Positions 60,877 to 64,000 of a stretch of 64,000 bases of DNA are shown here, one piece after another. Source of the stretch: Alphaproteobacteria bacterium (GTDB lineage: Bacteria > Pseudomonadota > Alphaproteobacteria > Sphingomonadales > Sphingomonadaceae); assembly GCA_019232625.1 (NCBI GenBank), contig JAFANP010000039.1, positions 1 to 64,000 of the forward strand, read 5' to 3'. Under the pieces are notes generated by a model. It ran no database searches, had not been told where the DNA came from, and worked only from the letters and a program-made list of their open reading frames with translations. The position numbers and the translations under genes were made by a program. Numbering within the stretch: position 1 is the stretch's first letter; every line of letters begins with the position of its first letter.

Positions 60877-62895
60877 CTAGGGAGGCGGGGCCAGGGCCGA
60901 CTCGAGGCTCGGGGCCACCCGCGCGACTCCCTCGAGCGACAGATGGTTGTCGTCGAGGAACACGAACCGTCCCTGCTGGATCGCCCCGCACGGATAGCGG
61001 GGGCAGAGCAGGGGAAGCGGATCCCAGACGATCGCGCCCGGCGCCCGGGCGGCGAGCCGCCTCAGCGCGGCGAGCGGCGCGGCGCGCATCGCCCGGGTCT
61101 CGCCCTCGGTGACGGCGAAGCCGCCGCGGCAGGCGGGATTCATCCGGTTGAACCAGTCGATGCAGCGGAACGGCGCCGCCGGGAAGACCGGCTTGGGCGC
61201 CTCGAACACCAGCCGCGCGCCGGCGGCGGCGAGGGCGGCGACGAGCCGGTCCGCCTCGCGCAGGGCCGCCGCCTCGCTTTGGGGGGAGGGCGCCCGGCCG
61301 GGCGGCGCGACGTAGCGCGAGGCGATGAAGATCGTGTCTCCCGGCCGCGCCGCGGCGGCGATGTCGCGGATCGCCGCCTCCTGGAAGCGGCCGCAATAAG
61401 GCGGCGTCATGCCGCTGACGGCGAGTCGGGGAAAGGCGCAGGCGAAGAGGTAATAGAGGCGGACCGGGCGCCGCGCCTGGCCGGCGGCGGCGGGGAGGAG
61501 TGGGCGATAAGTCCAGGCGTGCGAATCGCCGAGGACGAAGAGGGCGGATCTGCCCCCGCCGCAGGGGCTCCAGGCTTCCAGCGTGCCCCCCGCGAAGGCG
61601 CGGGCGTCGTGGGTCACGCAGCCCCGCGGATCGCCGTCCCGTATCTCGGGCATGGGTGTCAGCAGGCTGATGGGACGATAGTGGACGAGGAGGAAGGCGG
61701 CCGCGGCCGCGACGGCGAGGGCGGCCGGCCCGGCGACGAGGGCGCGGCGCGGCGGCAGCCGCCCCGCCCGCTGGGCGGCGGCGGCGGGGCGCTCGACGAA
61801 GCGGTAGGAGAGGAAGGCGGCAAAGGCGACGGCGGCCAGGGTCGCCGACAGCTTCAGCGGCGTATCGAGCCCGAAGGTCCAGCGCGCGAGGGCGAGGAGC
61901 GGCCAGTGCCAGAGGTAGAGCGAGTAGGAGGCGAGGCCGACGGCGACGGCCGGACGCGACTCCAGCAGCCGGGCCGGGAGGTCGGCCGGACGCGCGCAGC
62001 ACAAGGCGACGAGCAGGACGCTCGCCCCGACCGGCAGGACGAGCGGCGGCATTCCCAGATGTGCGCCCGGATAGCGGACCAGGAACCAGGCGAGGCCCGC
62101 CACGCCGGCGCCCCAGGCGAGGGCGGCGAGGGCGGGGCGGAGGGCGCGGAGGCGGCCCAGCCACAGCGGCATGCCGAGGCAGAGGAGCACGCCCGCGCCC
62201 AGCTCCCACAGGCGGTAGCGGGTGAGGTAGAAGACCGCGCGCGGGTCGCTGCCCGCGTCGCGCGCGTAGAGCAAGAGCGAGGCCGCCGACACGAGGCCGA
62301 CGGCCGCCAGCGCCCGCCACGGCGCGCCCGATCCCCTCTCCCTCCTCAGCGTCAGCCAGAGGGCGAGGGGGAGGAGCAGGTAGAATTGCTCCTCGATGCC
62401 GAGCGACCAGGTGTGGGCGAACGGGTCGAGCGCCGAGCGCGGCGCGAAATAGTCGCCGAGATTGGCATAGAGGAAGAGGTTGCTGAAGCCCGCGAAGGCG
62501 GACAGCCCGGCGCCGACGCCATGCTCGCCGAGGCCGCGCTCCGGGATGAACAGCATCGCCAGCGCGAAGACGGCGAGAAGCGACGCGGCGAGCGCGGGGA
62601 CGATCCGCACCACCCGCCGCGCGTAGAAAGCGGCGAAGTCCGCGCCGGGGCGGCCGGACGCCCGTCCGGCGAGCGAGGCGGTGACGACGAAGCCGGAGAT
62701 GACGAAGAACAGGTCGACGCCGGCCAGGCCGCCCGGCAGCCAGCCATGGTCGACGTGATAAGCGACGACCGACAGCACGGCGACGGCGCGCAGGCCGTCG
62801 ATCGCCGGGACGTAGCCGAGCGGATGCGCCGGGGCTCCCGCCCGCGACGCGGGGACCGCCTCTTTGAGCACCGTCTTTCCGGTTATCGCATCCAT
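60877..62895 (-). CDS. OafA/YrhL-type acyltransferase with SGNH domain
   Basis: 672 residues. N-terminal acyltransferase_3 membrane domain with about ten helices (YVPAIDGLRAVAVLSVVAYH, then GVDLFFVISGFVV), followed by a linker and a periplasmic SGNH-like hydrolase domain (ALFVLGDSHAWTYRPLL, and DDNHLS near the end with the catalytic Asp/His). Transfers acyl, usually acetyl, groups to surface polysaccharide or LPS. Confidence 0.92.
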   Translation of the reverse strand: MDAITGKTVLKEAVPASRAGAPAHPLGYVPAIDGLRAVAVLSVVAYHVDHGWLPGGLAGVDLFFVISGFVVTASLAGRASGRPGADFAAFYARRVVRIVPALAASLLAVFALAMLFIPERGLGEHGVGAGLSAFAGFSNLFLYANLGDYFAPRSALDPFAHTWSLGIEEQFYLLLPLALWLTLRRERGSGAPWRALAAVGLVSAASLLLYARDAGSDPRAVFYLTRYRLWELGAGVLLCLGMPLWLGRLRALRPALAALAWGAGVAGLAWFLVRYPGAHLGMPPLVLPVGASVLLVALCCARPADLPARLLESRPAVAVGLASYSLYLWHWPLLALARWTFGLDTPLKLSATLAAVAFAAFLSYRFVERPAAAAQRAGRLPPRRALVAGPAALAVAAAAAFLLVHYRPISLLTPMPEIRDGDPRGCVTHDARAFAGGTLEAWSPCGGGRSALFVLGDSHAWTYRPLLPAAAGQARRPVRLYYLFACAFPRLAVSGMTPPYCGRFQEAAIRDIAAAARPGDTIFIASRYVAPPGRAPSPQSEAAALREADRLVAALAAAGARLVFEAPKPVFPAAPFRCIDWFNRMNPACRGGFAVTEGETRAMRAAPLAALRRLAARAPGAIVWDPLPLLCPRYPCGAIQQGRFVFLDDNHLSLEGVARVAPSLESALAPPP

Positions 62896-63104
62896 TTCAG
62901 CCTCTTGCCGGCGGCGCGGCCTAGGGCGGCGGCGCCGGCCTGTCGAGCCGCATCGGGATCGGGACAGAGCGGGGCGCCGCCAAAAGACCGTGTCGGGGGG
63001 CCTTCCGTGCCAAAAATTGGCACAAGGCGGGCGGCCTTTGCCCTCACCGGCCGGCCGTGCCGTGCCATAACCGCCGTCTCGAAGGATGAGGGAGAAGAGG
63101 GGAC

Positions 63105-64000
63105 ATGTTGCGTTTCGTTCTGATGGGGAGCGCGGCCGCCGTGGCGGCCGCGACGGCGGGCTCGGCCCAGCCCGGGCCGGCCGCGCCGCGGGCCGCGATG
63201 GCGCCAGCGGCCCCGGCCGCGACGGCCGCGCCGTTCGATGCCAAGGCGGCGGTGGCGGAGGTGCGGCGGGTGCTGGCCGCCCATTACGTCCTGCCGGAGA
63301 TGCGGCCGAAGCTCGACGCCGCCCTCGCCAAGGCCCTTGCCGAGGGCCGCTACGACGTCGACGACCCGCGCCTGCTGGCCGAGCGGATCAACGCGGATCT
63401 CGCCGCCGCCGGTCACGACAGGCATACCAACTTCCGCTACGCGCCCGAGCAGGCGGCGCGCACCGCCTCGCGCCCGCCCCAGGCGGACGACGCCCCGCCC
63501 ACGGCCGACGAGATACGCCGGGCCCAGCGCCGCAATCACGGCCTCGTCGCGCTGAAGCTGCTGCCGGGCAACGTCCGCTACATGGACACCGACGGCTTCG
63601 TCTGGGCGGGCCCCACGACGGCGGCGGCCTACGACAATGCGATGCGCTTCCTCGCCGGCGGCGACGCGGTGATCATCGACCTGCGCCACAATGGCGGCGG
63701 CAGCCCCGACGCGGTGCAGTATCTCGTCAGCCACTTCGTCGCGCCGGACACGCCGCTGATGACCTTCTACATGGGGGCGAACCCGGCCGAGAAGGTGACG
63801 GCGCTGAAGACGCTTCCGGCGGGGCGGCTGGTCGGCAAGCCGCTCTACGTCCTGACCAGCGGCCGCACCGCCAGCGCCGCCGAGGAGTTTGCAGGCCATG
63901 TCGGCGGCTACCGGATCGGCGAGCTGATCGGCGAGAAGACGGCCGGCGCGGGCTTCCGCAACGAGTTCTTCGCGGTACCGGAGGGCTTCCTGCTCAGCGT
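63105..64000 (+). CDS. S41-family peptidase, 3' truncated at window end
   Basis: About 298 residues before the window ends. Signal peptide (ends GSAQ), an Ala/Pro-rich linker, the helical N-domain (AEVRRVLAAHYVLPEMRPKL), then the S41 core with VRYMDTDGF, IDLRHNGGG and the catalytic serine region LTSGRTASAAEEF. Shorter N-domain and no PDZ seen so far, so it resembles the interphotoreceptor retinoid-binding/Tricorn-core type more than CtpA. Exported protease. Confidence 0.88.
   Translation, partial: MLRFVLMGSAAAVAAATAGSAQPGPAAPRAAMAPAAPAATAAPFDAKAAVAEVRRVLAAHYVLPEMRPKLDAALAKALAEGRYDVDDPRLLAERINADLAAAGHDRHTNFRYAPEQAARTASRPPQADDAPPTADEIRRAQRRNHGLVALKLLPGNVRYMDTDGFVWAGPTTAAAYDNAMRFLAGGDAVIIDLRHNGGGSPDAVQYLVSHFVAPDTPLMTFYMGANPAEKVTALKTLPAGRLVGKPLYVLTSGRTASAAEEFAGHVGGYRIGELIGEKTAGAGFRNEFFAVPEGFLLS

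Noticed and set aside
59245-63123. A 1292-codon open frame on the + strand
   Set aside because: It lies antisense across two well-supported genes (flavoprotein and acyltransferase). Its translation is an Arg/Gly/Ala-rich shadow typical of GC-rich DNA, with no domain.

Overview
The window is very GC-rich DNA from an alphaproteobacterium, most likely Sphingomonas or a close relative in the Sphingomonadales. The evidence is a ChpT phosphotransferase, candidate CtrA boxes, an RpoH with the alphaproteobacterial-style QKKLFFNLR box, a DUF6356-type protein, several families of compound palindromes, and an ornithine decarboxylase next to a deoxyhypusine-synthase-like enzyme. That last pair fits the sym-homospermidine typical of Sphingomonas. 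Genes are dense, with many 4-bp ATGA/GTGA/TTGA overlaps. No rRNA, tRNA, CRISPR, prophage or IS transposase was seen.

Layout. 1-4.9 kb: the end of an RTX protein, polyamine genes (the decarboxylase leader can hide its ribosome binding site in a hairpin), a threonine dehydratase-like enzyme and two small proteins. 5-9.7 kb: an alpha/beta hydrolase, then two tandem cysteine desulfurases, a [2Fe-2S] ferredoxin, FolD and a FchA-type cyclohydrolase. 9.8-12 kb: SRP RNA, dnaX, ybaB. 12-15 kb: mtgA, rpoH, a RluD-type pseudouridine synthase. 15.2-21 kb: chpT followed by cheA-cheW-cheY-cheB-cheR. 21-23.5 kb: an amidase, RNase P RNA, a J-domain protein, a thioesterase and sufE.

23.8-28.3 kb is the most unusual part, an enlarged phage-shock (Psp) island. 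A divergent PspF-type activator faces a sigma-54 promoter. That promoter leads into a tiny exported peptide, pspA, pspB, pspC and then six more very small proteins. Five of the six have one membrane helix plus a coiled coil ending in a shared signature (LERIxTDx...EIExLR), and the sixth is an eroded version. The same signature is also present on PspB and on the C-terminus of PspC.

28-37 kb: a TPR protein, Fe superoxide dismutase, a tightly overlapping dapF-mtaB-ftsY-yciB-ABC transporter operon, a serine hydrolase and a short peptide with a double-glycine-like leader. 37-44.5 kb: a six-gene MoxR/DUF58/DUF4350/DUF4129/SpoIIM/RDD operon and a membrane protein. 44.6-55.4 kb: an SDR dehydrogenase and thiolase, a TonB-receptor-like protein, cysQ, and a glutathione-dependent formaldehyde detoxification pair (fghA, adhC) split by a 977-residue KAP-type NTPase. 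55.5-64 kb: an MFS transporter, a GntR regulator, a large serine hydrolase, a PYROXD2-like flavoprotein, an OafA-like acyltransferase and the start of an S41 peptidase.

Intergenic spaces are rich in palindromic repeats: a 129-bp double-hairpin element in two inverted copies 43 kb apart, 21-bp REP-like inverted repeats, and several C/G-rich compound palindromes.
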